Of a stretch of 64,000 bases of DNA, positions 24,660 through 34,506 are shown piece by piece. Location of the stretch: NCBI RefSeq assembly GCF_002280785.1, contig NZ_NCEQ01000012.1, positions 23,425 to 87,424 on the forward strand. Reading direction: 5' to 3'. Within the stretch, counting starts at the first letter, position 1; each line of letters opens with the position of its first letter. The notes under the pieces were generated by a model, which did not search any database, had not been told where the DNA came from, and was given only the letters and a program-made list of their open reading frames with translations. A program made the translations under genes and the position numbers. Source of the stretch: Brevundimonas subvibrioides. GTDB taxonomy: Bacteria > Pseudomonadota > Alphaproteobacteria > Caulobacterales > Caulobacteraceae.

Positions 24660-27515
24660 GTGTCCGACGAATCCGTCCTCTCCAACCGCAGCCTGACCGG
24701 GGCCGAGCCTTGGCTCGTCCTGCCGGCGGCACTGGCCGTGCCGCCGGGGGCGGGGGCGATCTGCGACGACGAGGGTGCGCGGAAGATCGGGCGAGGCGCG
24801 GCCGAGGGGGTCTTCACCGGCGGGCCGGTCATGGTGGCCCACGCCTCGCTGACGGCGCGCAGGCTGGGCCTGTCGGCGCCGCCCCGGTCCAATGACCTGC
24901 TCGACGTGCTGGAGCTGTGGGCCTTCGTGCGGCCGGCGACCTTCTGCGCCCCGTCGCCGAGCGGCCTGGCCCTGGCGCTGGGCATGGCCGAACCCAGGGG
25001 CGCGGAGGCCCAGGCCGCCGCCCTGCGCGCCGCCGCCGCCGTCCTGCTGAAGGAACTGGCCGACCCGGCCTATCCGCACCGCGAGGACGCCTTCACCCTG
25101 GCCGAGACGCTAGGACGCGCCGGCTGGTCGTGGGCCTGGCGGGTGTCGGGCGCGCTTCAGGCAGGGCCGCTCCGGGCGCGCCAGCATCGGGGCTCGGGCC
25201 TCGACGCCTGGTCGCGCCTGCCGGAGTGGGAGGACGAGGCGCCGCGCGGGGAGGCGGGCTCGGCCCCGGTCGATTCCGAATCCGCCCGCATCCGGCTGGA
25301 GAAGCTGCTGCAGGCCTCGGGCCTGGACGAGACGCGCCCGACCCAGTCCGACTATGCCGCCGAGGCCGCCTACGCCTTCTCGCCGCGCAACGAGGAGGGC
25401 CGGCCGCGTATGCTGCTGGCCGAGGCCGGCACCGGCACGGGCAAGACCCTGGGCTATCTGGCCGCCGCCTCCCTGTGGGCCGAACGGAACCAGGGGGCGG
25501 CCTGGGTCTCGACCTATACCCGCGCCCTGCAACGCCAGATCGACCGTGAGAGCGCCGCCCTCTGGCCCGACCCTGTCGAGCGCAAGAAGAAGACCGTCGT
25601 CCGCAAGGGCCGGGAGAACTACCTCTGCCTGCTGAACCTGCAGGACATGGTCCAGGCGGCCCAGCTGGGGAACGGCGACCTGATCGGCCTGGCCCTGACC
25701 AGCCGCTGGGCGATGCACACGCGCGACGGCGACATGACCGGCGGCGACTTCCCCGGCTGGCTGCCCGGCCTGTTCGCAGTGGCGTCTGCAAGCCAGGCCT
25801 CGGCCGGCAACCTCGTCGACCGACGCGGCGAATGCGTCCACGCGGCCTGCCCCCACTACCGCACCTGTTTCGTCGAGAAGACCATCCGCGCCAGCCGCCG
25901 GGCCGACCTCGTCGTCGCCAACCACGCCCTGGTGATGACCCAGGCCGCCTTCGACGGCGCCCGCTCGGCGCGCGGTCTGAAGCAGGACGGCGAGACCGCC
26001 GCCCTCAAACGTATTGTCTTCGACGAGGGCCACCACCTGTTCGACGCGGCCGACTCAGCCTTTTCCGCCTGTTTGTCGGGTCAGGAGGCGGCCGAGCTGC
26101 GTCGCTGGATCCGGGGACCGGAGGGGCGCGGCCGGCGCGGGCGGGGTCTGGAACAGAGGCTGGGCGATCTGTGCGCCGACAACGAGGCGGCCGCGAAGGC
26201 CCTGCAGGACGCGATCCGCGCGGCCGCGGCCCTGCCGGGGGAAGGCATCTCCGGGCGCATCGCCCCGCCGTCGGGCGAGGTCAATCCGGTCGGCCCGATC
26301 GAGCAGTTCCTGATGGCCGCGCTGGAACAGATCCGGGCCCGCACGTCGGAGGCCGCGTCCTCGGCCAGCTCGGAGTTCGGCACCGAATGCGCCGTCCGTC
26401 CCGCGACCGAACCCCTGCTGGAGACCGCGCGCAGCGCCGCCCAGGCCATCGCGGCGGTCGAGGCCCCGCTGCTGGCCCTGGCCCGGCATCTGGAGGACAT
26501 CCTCGATGACGAGGCGGCCGAACTGGACGGCTCCGCCCGCGCCCGTATCGAGGGGGCGCTGCGGGGCCTCGACCGTCGGGCCCGCATGACCCTGCCGGGC
26601 TGGCGCTCCATGCTGGCGGCGCTTCAGGACGGGGGCGATGAACCGGACCCCGACTTTGTCGACTGGCTGTCGGTCGAGACGGCGTTCGGCCGCATCCACG
26701 ACGTGGCCCTGCGCCGTCACTGGATCGACCCGACCGTGCCGCTCGAAGCCGCCGTCATCCTGCCCGCGCACGGGGTGCTGGTGACCTCCGCCACCCTGTC
26801 CGACCCGATCGCGGAGGCGAGCGGAGGAGACCTGTTCGGCATGGCCCGGATGCGGACCGGGGCCGCGCGGCTGATCGAACCGGCGCGGACCCTGAAGGTC
26901 GAGAGCCCCTTCGACTATGCGTCGAACAGCCGGGTGATCGTCGTCAACGACGTGGGCAAGGACGACCCGCGCCAGACGGCGGCCGCGATGCGCGAACTGT
27001 TCCTGGCGGCCGGGGGCGGGGGCCTGGGCCTGTTCACCGCCATCCGCCGGTTGAAGGCGGTCTACGAACGCCTCGGCCCGGACCTGGCCAAGGCCCAGAT
27101 CCCCCTCTACGCCCAGCACGTCGATCCACTGGAAGTGGGGGCCCTGGTCGACATCTTCCGCGCCGAACAGGACTCCTGCCTGCTCGGCACCGACGCCGTT
27201 CGAGACGGCGTCGATGTGCCCGGCCGGTCGCTGCGGCTGCTGGCCTTCGACCGGGTGCCCTGGCCGCGCCCCGACCTGTTGCACAAGGCCCGGCGCGAGA
27301 AGTTCGGCCCCAAGGGCTATGACGACGCCCTGGCCCGCGCCCGCATCGCCCAGGCCTTCGGGCGGCTGATCCGGCGGGCGGACGACAAGGGGGTGTTCGT
27401 CATGCTGGACGCGGCCACGCCGACGCGATTGTTCGCCGCCCTCCCGCCGGGGACCGAGGTGCAGCGGATGAGCCTGGTCGAGGCGATCGAGCTGACGAAG
27501 AGCTTCCTGTCCTGA
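24660..27515 (+). CDS. ATP-dependent DNA helicase, DinG/XPD-like
   Basis: A 951-residue superfamily 2 iron-sulfur helicase. Walker A is AEAGTGTGKTLGYL (residues about 253-266). The box VFDEGHHLFD (about 446-455) replaces DEAH. Four cysteines lie between them in the order NYLC, then GECVHAACPHYRTC, the place where XPD/DinG enzymes hold a 4Fe-4S cluster. VTSATLSDP and the C-terminal AQAFGRLIRRADDKGV complete the helicase core. DinG-type enzymes unwind 5'-tailed DNA, R-loops and D-loops. The first 200 residues are a poorly conserved alphaproteobacterial extension. GTG 24660 is the start, divergent from the Lhr-like gene with a 58-bp gap. Confidence 0.92.
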   Translation: MSDESVLSNRSLTGAEPWLVLPAALAVPPGAGAICDDEGARKIGRGAAEGVFTGGPVMVAHASLTARRLGLSAPPRSNDLLDVLELWAFVRPATFCAPSPSGLALALGMAEPRGAEAQAAALRAAAAVLLKELADPAYPHREDAFTLAETLGRAGWSWAWRVSGALQAGPLRARQHRGSGLDAWSRLPEWEDEAPRGEAGSAPVDSESARIRLEKLLQASGLDETRPTQSDYAAEAAYAFSPRNEEGRPRMLLAEAGTGTGKTLGYLAAASLWAERNQGAAWVSTYTRALQRQIDRESAALWPDPVERKKKTVVRKGRENYLCLLNLQDMVQAAQLGNGDLIGLALTSRWAMHTRDGDMTGGDFPGWLPGLFAVASASQASAGNLVDRRGECVHAACPHYRTCFVEKTIRASRRADLVVANHALVMTQAAFDGARSARGLKQDGETAALKRIVFDEGHHLFDAADSAFSACLSGQEAAELRRWIRGPEGRGRRGRGLEQRLGDLCADNEAAAKALQDAIRAAAALPGEGISGRIAPPSGEVNPVGPIEQFLMAALEQIRARTSEAASSASSEFGTECAVRPATEPLLETARSAAQAIAAVEAPLLALARHLEDILDDEAAELDGSARARIEGALRGLDRRARMTLPGWRSMLAALQDGGDEPDPDFVDWLSVETAFGRIHDVALRRHWIDPTVPLEAAVILPAHGVLVTSATLSDPIAEASGGDLFGMARMRTGAARLIEPARTLKVESPFDYASNSRVIVVNDVGKDDPRQTAAAMRELFLAAGGGGLGLFTAIRRLKAVYERLGPDLAKAQIPLYAQHVDPLEVGALVDIFRAEQDSCLLGTDAVRDGVDVPGRSLRLLAFDRVPWPRPDLLHKARREKFGPKGYDDALARARIAQAFGRLIRRADDKGVFVMLDAATPTRLFAALPPGTEVQRMSLVEAIELTKSFLS

Positions 27516-27545
27516 CCCTTCACCCCTTGCGAGAGAAGGGCCCCG

Positions 27546-28490
27546 TCAGCGCCTCACATCGAAGGCCAGCAACAGGGTCTTCTGGACGAAGTTGTCATTG
27601 TCGTCGCTGAGCAGATAGACACGCGTCCCCGTCGCGGTCGCGACCGCGGCGATCCCTTCGAAATTGTCGGTCGAGGCCGGCGGGCGCAGGTGGATCAGGG
27701 GGTCCGACAGGGTCCCGTCCGGGGCCATTCGGCGGACGCGGGCCTGCATGTTGAGCGGGGGCGTGAACAGACGCTGGACGATGAACCAGCCACCTGCCGG
27801 GTCGACATCGGCGCCGGTGGTCAGGAAGCCATCCGTGTATGCGGTCGGGGCGTTGGGCAGGGGCTCGCAGGCGTCGGCGTCGCAGAGCCAGGCGCCGCCG
27901 GCCTCGCCGAGCGCCAGCCAGCGGCCGTCGGGGGCGGGGGCCAGGCCCTCGAGGCCCTGATTGTCCTCGAACGGATGACGGGGGGTGGAGACCAGGACCG
28001 GCCGGTCGTTCGCCCCGACGCCATAGGACCAGATGCGGTGATCGCGCTCGAAACTGATCAGGACCCGGCCGTCGGGGAGCAGGGCCAACCCTTCCGCATC
28101 CGCATTGGCCTTGGGCGTCAGGACGGCGCCGTCCGGGCCGGTCAGGGGCCGGCTGACGGCGCGGTCGGCCGAGGCCAGACGGCCGTTGCGGTCGAGCCGG
28201 ATCGTGAAGCGGACGAGGTCGCCGAAGTCGCTGACGACCCAGGCGCGATCGCCCTGCATCTTCAGGTCGGACAGGCCGTGCAGTCCAGGCCCGCGAAGGA
28301 TCAGGCCGCCCCCATAGGTGACGCCGGGCGCCAGGGTCGCGCCGCCGATGCCCAGGGGCACATGGCGGGCTTCCATGCGGAGGGCATGGTCGGGACCGGT
28401 GACCCGGCCGGGCATCGAGGTCGCGATCGCCGCGCAGGCCGCCATGCCCATGAGGGCCAGCGACGCCGCTGCGCGGAACAGCAGCCGCAT
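27546..28490 (-). CDS. Esterase-like activity of phytase family protein, exported lipoprotein
   Basis: A 314-residue beta-propeller protein. The N-terminus is a signal peptide ending in a lipobox-like LMGMAAC at about residue 19, so it may be an outer-membrane lipoprotein. The body matches the esterase-like-phytase domain: GLSDLKMQGDRAWVVSDFGD, ANADAEGLALLPDGRVLISFE, GLEGLAPAPDGRWLALGE and DNFEGIAAV. The substrate is unknown. Its ATG (28490) overlaps the cobT stop by 3 bases. The reading frame is open much further upstream through cobT in another frame, which is a shadow. Confidence 0.85.
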   Translation of the reverse strand: MRLLFRAAASLALMGMAACAAIATSMPGRVTGPDHALRMEARHVPLGIGGATLAPGVTYGGGLILRGPGLHGLSDLKMQGDRAWVVSDFGDLVRFTIRLDRNGRLASADRAVSRPLTGPDGAVLTPKANADAEGLALLPDGRVLISFERDHRIWSYGVGANDRPVLVSTPRHPFEDNQGLEGLAPAPDGRWLALGEAGGAWLCDADACEPLPNAPTAYTDGFLTTGADVDPAGGWFIVQRLFTPPLNMQARVRRMAPDGTLSDPLIHLRPPASTDNFEGIAAVATATGTRVYLLSDDNDNFVQKTLLLAFDVRR

Positions 28491-30376
28491 CACGCCGCGC
28501 GCTTGAGGCGACGGCCGGCCTTTTTCGTCGCCTGCCTGGGCGCCGTGTCGAACAGTTCGGCCAGCTTCTCGATCATGACGCCGCCCAGCTGTTCGACGTC
28601 GACGATGGTGACGGCGCGGCGATACCAGCGGGTTACGTCGTGGCCGATGCCGATGGCGATCAGTTCGACCGGCGACCGGGTCTCGATGTCCTCGATCACC
28701 TTGCGCAGGTGTTTGTCGAGATAGAGGGCGGCGTTGGCGGACTGGGTGGAATCGTCGACCGGCGAGCCGTCGGAGATGACCATCAGGATCTGGCGCGACT
28801 CGGGCCGGGCCTTCAGCCGGTCGTGGGCCCAGGTCAGGGCCTCGCCATCGATGTTTTCCTTCAGCAGGCCCTCGCGCATCATCAGGCCGAGGTTCTTCCT
28901 GGCCCGGCGCCAGGGGGAATCGGCGGCCTTGTAGATGATGTGGCGCAGGTCGTTCAGGCGGCCGGGCATGGCCGGCTTGCCGGCCGTGATCCAGGCCTCG
29001 CGCGCCTGTCCGCCCTTCCACGCGCGGGTGGTGAAGCCGAGGATCTCGACCTTGACGCCGCACCGCTCCAGAGTCCGCGCCAGGATGTCGGCGCACACCG
29101 CCGCGACCATGATCGGGCGGCCGCGCATCGAGCCGGAGTTGTCGAGCAACAGGGTCACGACCGTGTCGCGGAAAGGACTTTCACTCTCCATCTTGAACGA
29201 CAGCGGGCTGCTCGGGTCAGTGATGACGCGGGTCAGGCGGGCGGTGTCGAGAACCCCTTCCTCGAGGTCGAAGGCCCACGACCGGTTCTGCTGCGCCATC
29301 AGCCGGCGCTGCAGCTTGTTGGCCAGGCGGGCGACGATGGACGACAGGATGGTCAGTTGCTGGTCGAGCAGGCTGCGCAGCCGGTCCAGCTCCATCGGGT
29401 CGCACAGGTCGGCGGCGTCGACGACCTCGTCATAGGCGGTGGTGAAGACCTTGTAGAAGTCGATCGCGCGACCGTCGTCGGCGTTCTCCTGACGGTTCGG
29501 CAGGGCGCCCTCGGCGACGTCCGGGCCGTCGTCGGCGGCGTCGCCGTCCCGCTCGGCGGGGGAGCCGTCGGGGCGAGCGTCGCGGTCCTGTTCAGAGGTC
29601 GGGTCGTCGGAGGCGCCGTCCATCGACTGGCCGCCCTCGCCGCCGCTCTCGTCCTCCTCCTCGTCCTGGTCCTGGCTGGCCTCGGGTTCCTGGGGATCCG
29701 GCTCCTCGTCGCCCTGGTCCTCGGAGGCGTCGTCGCCGCGCCCGTCGCCGGGGTCGAGGTCGAGGGCGCGCAGCACGTCCTTCAGCGCCTTGCCGAAGGC
29801 GGCCTGGTCGCCGGCGGTCTCGGCCAGTTTGTCGAGCTGGACGTGGGCCCTGGCCTCGATGTCAGTGCGGACGAGATCGAGCATGGCCCCGGCGCCGTCG
29901 GGACTGCGCTGGCCGGTGACGCGTTCGCGCAGCAGCAGGGCGACGGCCTCGCCGACGGGCACGCGGTCGGCCTCTGTCACCCGCAGTGCGCCCATCTTCT
30001 CCAGACGGGTCAGGAGGGCGGCGTTCATATTGGCCCGGACGCCGGCGAGCGCAGTCGATCCATGGGCCTCGACGCGGGCCTGTTCCACGGCCTCGAACAC
30101 CTCGGCGGCGCGGGTATCGGCGGGGCGCAAGGTCGAGTGGATGGTCGGGTCGTGGTTGGCGAGACGCAGGGCCAGCCGGTCAGCCTGCCCCCGGATGGCA
30201 GCGGTGTCGCCCTCCGACGGAGTGCGCGGCGGATGGGGCAGGGTCAGGACGCCGCCGGTCAGTTTGGGGCCGTCGGAGCCGAACACGACCTCGAGCTCGG
30301 ACTGTTCCGCAAGGGCGCGGGCCGCATGGGCGAGCGCGCGCTTGAAGACCTCGGCAGGGGTGTCGGCGGGGGGCAT
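28490..30376 (-). CDS. cobT: Cobaltochelatase subunit CobT
   Basis: A 628-residue protein with the CobT layout. The helical N-terminal domain (residues 1-210) leads to a very acidic linker rich in D, E, S and G (about 215-320), then a C-terminal von Willebrand A domain. That domain has the MIDAS motif [13 protein letters not shown] (about residue 408), plus [12 protein letters not shown] for the second metal ligand. CobT forms the AAA-vWA chelatase with CobS and CobN, which inserts cobalt into hydrogenobyrinate diamide for cobalamin. CobS is usually next to it. It is not found in this window downstream, and the upstream neighbour is a repeat. Confidence 0.93.
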   Translation of the reverse strand: MPPADTPAEVFKRALAHAARALAEQSELEVVFGSDGPKLTGGVLTLPHPPRTPSEGDTAAIRGQADRLALRLANHDPTIHSTLRPADTRAAEVFEAVEQARVEAHGSTALAGVRANMNAALLTRLEKMGALRVTEADRVPVGEAVALLLRERVTGQRSPDGAGAMLDLVRTDIEARAHVQLDKLAETAGDQAAFGKALKDVLRALDLDPGDGRGDDASEDQGDEEPDPQEPEASQDQDEEEDESGGEGGQSMDGASDDPTSEQDRDARPDGSPAERDGDAADDGPDVAEGALPNRQENADDGRAIDFYKVFTTAYDEVVDAADLCDPMELDRLRSLLDQQLTILSSIVARLANKLQRRLMAQQNRSWAFDLEEGVLDTARLTRVITDPSSPLSFKMESESPFRDTVVTLLLDNSGSMRGRPIMVAAVCADILARTLERCGVKVEILGFTTRAWKGGQAREAWITAGKPAMPGRLNDLRHIIYKAADSPWRRARKNLGLMMREGLLKENIDGEALTWAHDRLKARPESRQILMVISDGSPVDDSTQSANAALYLDKHLRKVIEDIETRSPVELIAIGIGHDVTRWYRRAVTIVDVEQLGGVMIEKLAELFDTAPRQATKKAGRRLKRAA

Positions 30377-30424
30377 GGGGGCTAGTTAGGCGGTCAGGGC
30401 TGGAGAGGCCAGAGCGGACGGGCT

Positions 30425-30566
30425 CCCTCTCCCGTTGGGAGAGGGATTGAGCGCCGGAGAGCGTAGCGAACCGCCTTGCGCGAAAGGGTGAGGGTCGTGC
30501 GTCACCGGTGAGGCCGAACCCTCATCCGTCTCGCTTCGCGAGCCACCTTCTCCCACCGGGAGAAGG
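30425..30566. repeat. Palindromic intergenic element, hybrid of families B and C
   Basis: 142 bp between cobT and engB. The left end is the family B hairpin CCCTCTCCC-GTT-GGGAGAGGG followed by GCGAAAGGGTGAGGGTCGTGC. The right end is instead CCTTCTCCC-ACC-GGGAGAAGG preceded by CTTCGCGAGCCA, as in the family C element inside the helicase gene at 23808. It could be a recombination product of two related elements. Confidence 0.8.
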
Positions 30567-30573
30567 AAGGGAA

Positions 30574-31215
30574 TCAGAGTTCCGCGCCCGTCGTGCGCAT
30601 GATCTCCGCCCTTAGCTCCGGCAACCCCGCGCCCTTTTCGGCCGAGGTCACGATCACCGCCGGGAAGGCGGCGGGGCGTTTGGAGATGGCTTTGAGCGTC
30701 GCGGCTTGAACCGTGTCACGTTCGTGCGCCTTGATCTTGTCGGCCTTGGTGAGGACGATCTGATAGCTGACGGCGGCCAGATCCAGCGCATCGAGCGCCT
30801 CGGTGTCCACCGACTTCAGGCCATGGCGGGCGTCGATCAGCAGATAGACCCGCTTCAGCGTCACCCGGCCGCGCAGATAGTCGCGGCCGAGGTTCTGGAA
30901 TTGACGCACGGTCGTCTTCGACGCCTTGGCCCAGCCGTAGCCGGGCAGGTCGACCAGCCGCAGCTTGCCGTCGAGGTCGAAGAAATTGACCTCCCGCGTC
31001 CGACCCGGTTCGTTGGAGGCGCGGGCCAGCTTGTGCATGCCGACCAGGCCATTGATCAGGCTGGACTTGCCGACGTTCGACCTTCCGGCGAAGGCGATCT
31101 CCGGCAGGTTGGGTTCTGGAAGTTGCTCGATCTTGGCGGCGCCCATGACGAAGGTCGCCGGGCGCGCGAACAGGACGCGTGCGGCCTCGACCTCTTCGTC
31201 GGAATACTCGGTCAA
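30574..31215 (-). CDS. engB: Ribosome-biogenesis GTPase EngB/YsxC
   Basis: A 213-residue Era/Obg-like small GTPase. G1 is [11 protein letters not shown] (residues about 45-55), the switch I region has [15 protein letters not shown]3 is [11 protein letters not shown]4 is LTKADKI, and G5 is VTSAEKGAG. EngB assists large-subunit assembly. The start is TTG 31215, which overlaps the yidC stop as TTGA and gives the normal family length. The frame is open to 31320 only as a shadow of yidC. This translational coupling matches the rpmH-rnpA-yidC-engB order used in alphaproteobacteria. Confidence 0.93.
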   Translation of the reverse strand: MTEYSDEEVEAARVLFARPATFVMGAAKIEQLPEPNLPEIAFAGRSNVGKSSLINGLVGMHKLARASNEPGRTREVNFFDLDGKLRLVDLPGYGWAKASKTTVRQFQNLGRDYLRGRVTLKRVYLLIDARHGLKSVDTEALDALDLAAVSYQIVLTKADKIKAHERDTVQAATLKAISKRPAAFPAVIVTSAEKGAGLPELRAEIMRTTGAEL

Positions 31216-33044
31216 GCGGGCTTCTTCGTGAGTTTGGCGATCAGGTCGTCGATCGGGTTCTCGGCCCCGAAGCGATGCATGATGAAATACTGCTGGGCGA
31301 TCGAGAGGACGTTGTTCCACGCCCAGTAGAGCAGCAGGCCCGCCGGGAAGCCGGCCATGATGAAGGTGAAGACGATCGGCATCCAGGCGAAGATCTGGCG
31401 CTGGACCGGATCAGGCGCGGGCGGGTTCATCGCCTGCTGCAGCCACATGGTGAAGCCGTAGATGATCGCCAGGACGCTGAGCGCCAGGGTGAAGCCGCCG
31501 GCGTGCGAACCGATCAGATTGCCGACCAGGGGCACGGACGAGGGATCCCAGGGGATCAGGCCGAACAGGTTCCAGATGTTGGTCGGGTCCGGCGCCGACA
31601 GGTCGCGGATCCAGCCGAAGAAGGGCGCATGCCGCATCTCGATGGTGACGAACAACACCTTGTAGAGGGCGTAGAAGACCGGGATCTGGACTAGGATGGG
31701 CAGACAGCCCGCCAGCGGATTGATCTTCTCCTTCTGGTAGAGCTCCATCGTGGCCTTCTGCTGGGCCTGGGGGTCGTCCTTGTTCTGCTCCTTGATCTTC
31801 TCCATCAGCGGCTGGAGTTTCCGCATCTTGGACAGGCTCTCGTAGCTCTTGTTGGCCAGCGGGAACATGATCAGCTTGATGGTCAGGGTCAGCAGCAGGA
31901 TGGCCACGCCGAAGTTGCCGACCAGGCCGTAGAAGAACTCGACCAGCAGGAAGATCGGGCGCGTCAGGAAGAACAGGAAGCCCCAGTCGATCGCGTAGAT
32001 GAAGCGCGGCAGGTCGTACTGTTTCTCGTAGGCCGACAGGATCTCGTTGCGCTTGGCGCCGGCGAACAGGTGCTGGACCTCGGTGATCTGGCGACCCGGA
32101 TTGATCGTCCGCGCCTCGCCCAGGATCCGGGCCTCGTGGATGTTGTAGGTCGAGGCGTCCGTGACGCGGAACTCGGCCTGGATCGCTTCGGTCTGGGGCG
32201 GGATCAGGGCCGCCATCCAGTATTTGTCGGTGATGCCCAGCCAGCCGCCGACGGACTCGAACTCCTCGCGCGGCTTCTTGGCCCAGTCGCCGTACTTCAG
32301 CTGGGTGGTGGCGTAGCCGTCGCCCTTGGAGAAGGTGCCGATGGCGCCCTCGTGCAGGATCTGGGTCTTGCCCAGGACCGGCGGCACGCCCTGGCGCTCG
32401 ATGCGGCCATAGGGGGCGATGACGATCGGCTGGGTCCCCAGGTTGGCGACCGTGTCGGTGACGGTGAACATATATTGCGCGTCGAGTGCGATGACGCGGG
32501 TGAAGCGCAGGCCTTGTCCATTGTCCCAGGTCAGGGTGACGGGGGTGGTCTCGGTCAGGGTCGAGCCGCCGGTCAGGCGCCAGACGGTGTTCGGGCCGGG
32601 AACGCCGCCCGCGACATTGGGGCCGGTCCAGCCGAACTGGGCGAAATAGGCGTGCTCCATGCCCTGCGGACGGAACAGTTCTTCATAGGGCGAAGAGGGA
32701 TCGACAGTCTGGCGATAGTTCTTGAGGAACAGGTCGTCGATGCGACCGCCCTGGAGCGACAGTGAGCCCTGCAGCGTCGGCGTGGAGACCGGGATGCGCG
32801 GGACCGTGCCGAGCGCTTCGGTGCGATCCGTAACGAATGTCAGCGAGCCTGTGGCGGCAGTGGAGCCGGGCACGGCGTCCGCTGTCGTTCCGGCCGGCGC
32901 GGCGATCTGTTCAGCGGCAGCGGCTTCCTGGGCGGCCTTCCGGCGCTCCATCTGCGGGCCCATGACGAAGACCTGGTACAGGAGCAGGATCGCCGCCGTG
33001 CACACGGCGAAGATCACCATGTTGCGCGTGTTCTCGTTCTTCAT
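31212..33044 (-). CDS. yidC: Membrane protein insertase YidC
   Basis: A 610-residue protein. It has an N-terminal TM helix ([20 protein letters not shown]), a large periplasmic beta-sandwich (residues about 80-350) typical of Gram-negative YidC, and five C-terminal TM helices with the YidC/Oxa1 core. The sequence [20 protein letters not shown] is the cytoplasmic coiled hairpin, followed by [21 protein letters not shown]. It inserts inner-membrane proteins with or without Sec. It lies 5 bp downstream of rnpA and overlaps engB by 4 bases. Confidence 0.97.
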   Translation of the reverse strand: MKNENTRNMVIFAVCTAAILLLYQVFVMGPQMERRKAAQEAAAAEQIAAPAGTTADAVPGSTAATGSLTFVTDRTEALGTVPRIPVSTPTLQGSLSLQGGRIDDLFLKNYRQTVDPSSPYEELFRPQGMEHAYFAQFGWTGPNVAGGVPGPNTVWRLTGGSTLTETTPVTLTWDNGQGLRFTRVIALDAQYMFTVTDTVANLGTQPIVIAPYGRIERQGVPPVLGKTQILHEGAIGTFSKGDGYATTQLKYGDWAKKPREEFESVGGWLGITDKYWMAALIPPQTEAIQAEFRVTDASTYNIHEARILGEARTINPGRQITEVQHLFAGAKRNEILSAYEKQYDLPRFIYAIDWGFLFFLTRPIFLLVEFFYGLVGNFGVAILLLTLTIKLIMFPLANKSYESLSKMRKLQPLMEKIKEQNKDDPQAQQKATMELYQKEKINPLAGCLPILVQIPVFYALYKVLFVTIEMRHAPFFGWIRDLSAPDPTNIWNLFGLIPWDPSSVPLVGNLIGSHAGGFTLALSVLAIIYGFTMWLQQAMNPPAPDPVQRQIFAWMPIVFTFIMAGFPAGLLLYWAWNNVLSIAQQYFIMHRFGAENPIDDLIAKLTKKPA

Positions 33045-33049
33045 TCGGA

Positions 33050-33475
33050 TCAGCGGTCCAGGTCGTCGGAAAGGGGAACGGGCGTGTCGGGAGAAGGTGG
33101 GACCGGGCGGGCCGGTCTGGGGCCGTCGGCGGGGCTCGCGAGCCTTGTAAGCGCCGATTTCACATCGTCAAGCAAACGCTCCCAGGGCCGGTCCGGGGTG
33201 CCCTGTCGAGCGATGAAGACATAGTCGCTTCCGGGCACGCCGTGCTGTCCGACCAGCGCCCGGGCGGCCTCGCGCAGGCGGCGCTTGCAGCGGTTGCGGA
33301 CGACGGCCCCGCCAACCTTGCGCGTGGCGGTGAAGCCGATGCCTATCGTCGCATCCCCGTCGGCGCGGTCCAGGCGCTGGACGACCACGGCTCCGCGGGC
33401 CTGAGAAACGCCTTTCGCGGCCGCCAGAAACTGGGGCCGCGAGGTCAGGCGATGGATTGTAATGGCAATCGTCAT
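33050..33475 (-). CDS. rnpA: Ribonuclease P protein component
   Basis: A 141-residue protein. It has the RnpA core TATRKVGGAVVRNRCKRRLREAAR (residues about 53-76), which contains the RNR motif, plus VFIARQGT. RnpA assists the RNase P RNA in 5' tRNA maturation. The C-terminus is a proline-rich extension (residues about 115-141). ATG 33475 gives a normal N-terminus. The frame is open to 33730 through rpmH in another frame. Confidence 0.95.
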   Translation of the reverse strand: MTIAITIHRLTSRPQFLAAAKGVSQARGAVVVQRLDRADGDATIGIGFTATRKVGGAVVRNRCKRRLREAARALVGQHGVPGSDYVFIARQGTPDRPWERLLDDVKSALTRLASPADGPRPARPVPPSPDTPVPLSDDLDR

Positions 33476-33504
33476 CGATCCCCTCTGATCGAGGGGAAGG
33501 CCGC

Positions 33505-33639
33505 TTAAGCCGTCAGCTTCTTGCGGCCCTTGGCGCGACGCCGCGCAACGATCTTCTGTCCGTTCTTGGTGGCCATCCGCGAACGGAAGCCGTGACGGCG
33601 CTTGCGCACGAGTCGCGACGGCTGATAGGTCCGCTTCAC
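33505..33639 (-). CDS. rpmH: 50S ribosomal protein L34
   Basis: The 44-residue product begins [20 protein letters not shown] and ends GRKKLTA, and has the near-invariant L34 basic composition. The start is GTG 33639 and the stop TAA is at 33505-33507. It lies 29 bp upstream of the rnpA start and forms the head of the rpmH-rnpA-yidC-engB block. The gene is too short for many ORF scans. Confidence 0.97.
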   Translation of the reverse strand: MKRTYQPSRLVRKRRHGFRSRMATKNGQKIVARRRAKGRKKLTA

Positions 33640-33783
33640 GGTCGGCTCCAGGGGTTATGAGTGGCGCGGGGGACGAACGTGTCCTCTGCGGGAAGGGCGG
33701 GCGTATAAGCGGAGGGGCTTCGGCTGTCAACGCCGCCGACGACGTCCTATAGCCTGGAAACGCCCGGAACCGTCGAGAATACC

Positions 33784-34506
33784 ATGGATCGCCTGAAACG
33801 GTTTCTTCCCCTCATTCTTCTGGCCTGCGTCATTGCCTTGATCTTCGGCATGGGCTGGAACCGCTATCTGTCGCTCGACACCCTGCGCGACCACGGCGAC
33901 GAACTGCGCGCCTTTACGGCCCGGAACTATCTGTTGGCCTTGCTCGTGTTGATGGCGGTGTTCGCCACGGCGACCGCCAGCGTGGTGCCCGGCGTCTTCT
34001 TCGTGACCATCACGGCCGGCTATCTTTTCGGCCCATGGGTCGGCGGGGTCTCGACCTCCATCGCCGCCACCGTCGGCGCCCTGATCGTCTATGCGGTCGC
34101 CCGCTCGGCCCTTGGCGAGGATCTGCGTCGCAAGGCCGAACGCGACCAGGGGATGCTGAAGATGGTCTGCGCCGCCATCGACAAGGACACCTTCTGGTAT
34201 GTCCTGGCCTCGCGTCTGGCCGTCGTCGTGCCCTTCCACATGATCAATATCGCCGCCGGGATCATGTCGGTCCGGCTGGTCCCCTATACCGTCGCCACGG
34301 TCATCGGCCTGCTGCCGGCCCACATCATCTACTGCTGGATCGGGGCGCGGCTGAACCAGCTGCTGGCCGAGAACCCCAACCCCGATATCCAGGCCCTGTT
34401 CGGCCAGTTCTGGGCCCCGATGGCGGGCGTCTTCGTGCTGGCCGTGGTCCTGCCTCTGATCCTGAAGACGATCCAGGCGCGCCTGCCCGGAGCCGCGACG
34501 CCGTGA
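33784..34506 (+). CDS. TVP38/TMEM64 (DedA-like) membrane protein
   Basis: A 240-residue protein with the VTT/DedA core. There is a long hydrophobic N-terminus, FVTITAGYLFGPWVGGVSTS (the re-entrant G-Y-x-F-G-x-x-x-G signature) near residue 78, FWYVLASRLAVVVPFHMINIAAG near residue 138, and closing TM helices. Proteins of this family are thought to scramble or transport lipid intermediates. The GTGA overlap with the histidine kinase gene suggests coupled expression. Confidence 0.9.
   Translation: MDRLKRFLPLILLACVIALIFGMGWNRYLSLDTLRDHGDELRAFTARNYLLALLVLMAVFATATASVVPGVFFVTITAGYLFGPWVGGVSTSIAATVGALIVYAVARSALGEDLRRKAERDQGMLKMVCAAIDKDTFWYVLASRLAVVVPFHMINIAAGIMSVRLVPYTVATVIGLLPAHIIYCWIGARLNQLLAENPNPDIQALFGQFWAPMAGVFVLAVVLPLILKTIQARLPGAATP

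Noticed and set aside
2102..30566. Repeated palindromes as a CRISPR array
   Set aside because: The copies are spread over 28 kb, each is a long single palindrome, and there are no regular spacers or cas genes.
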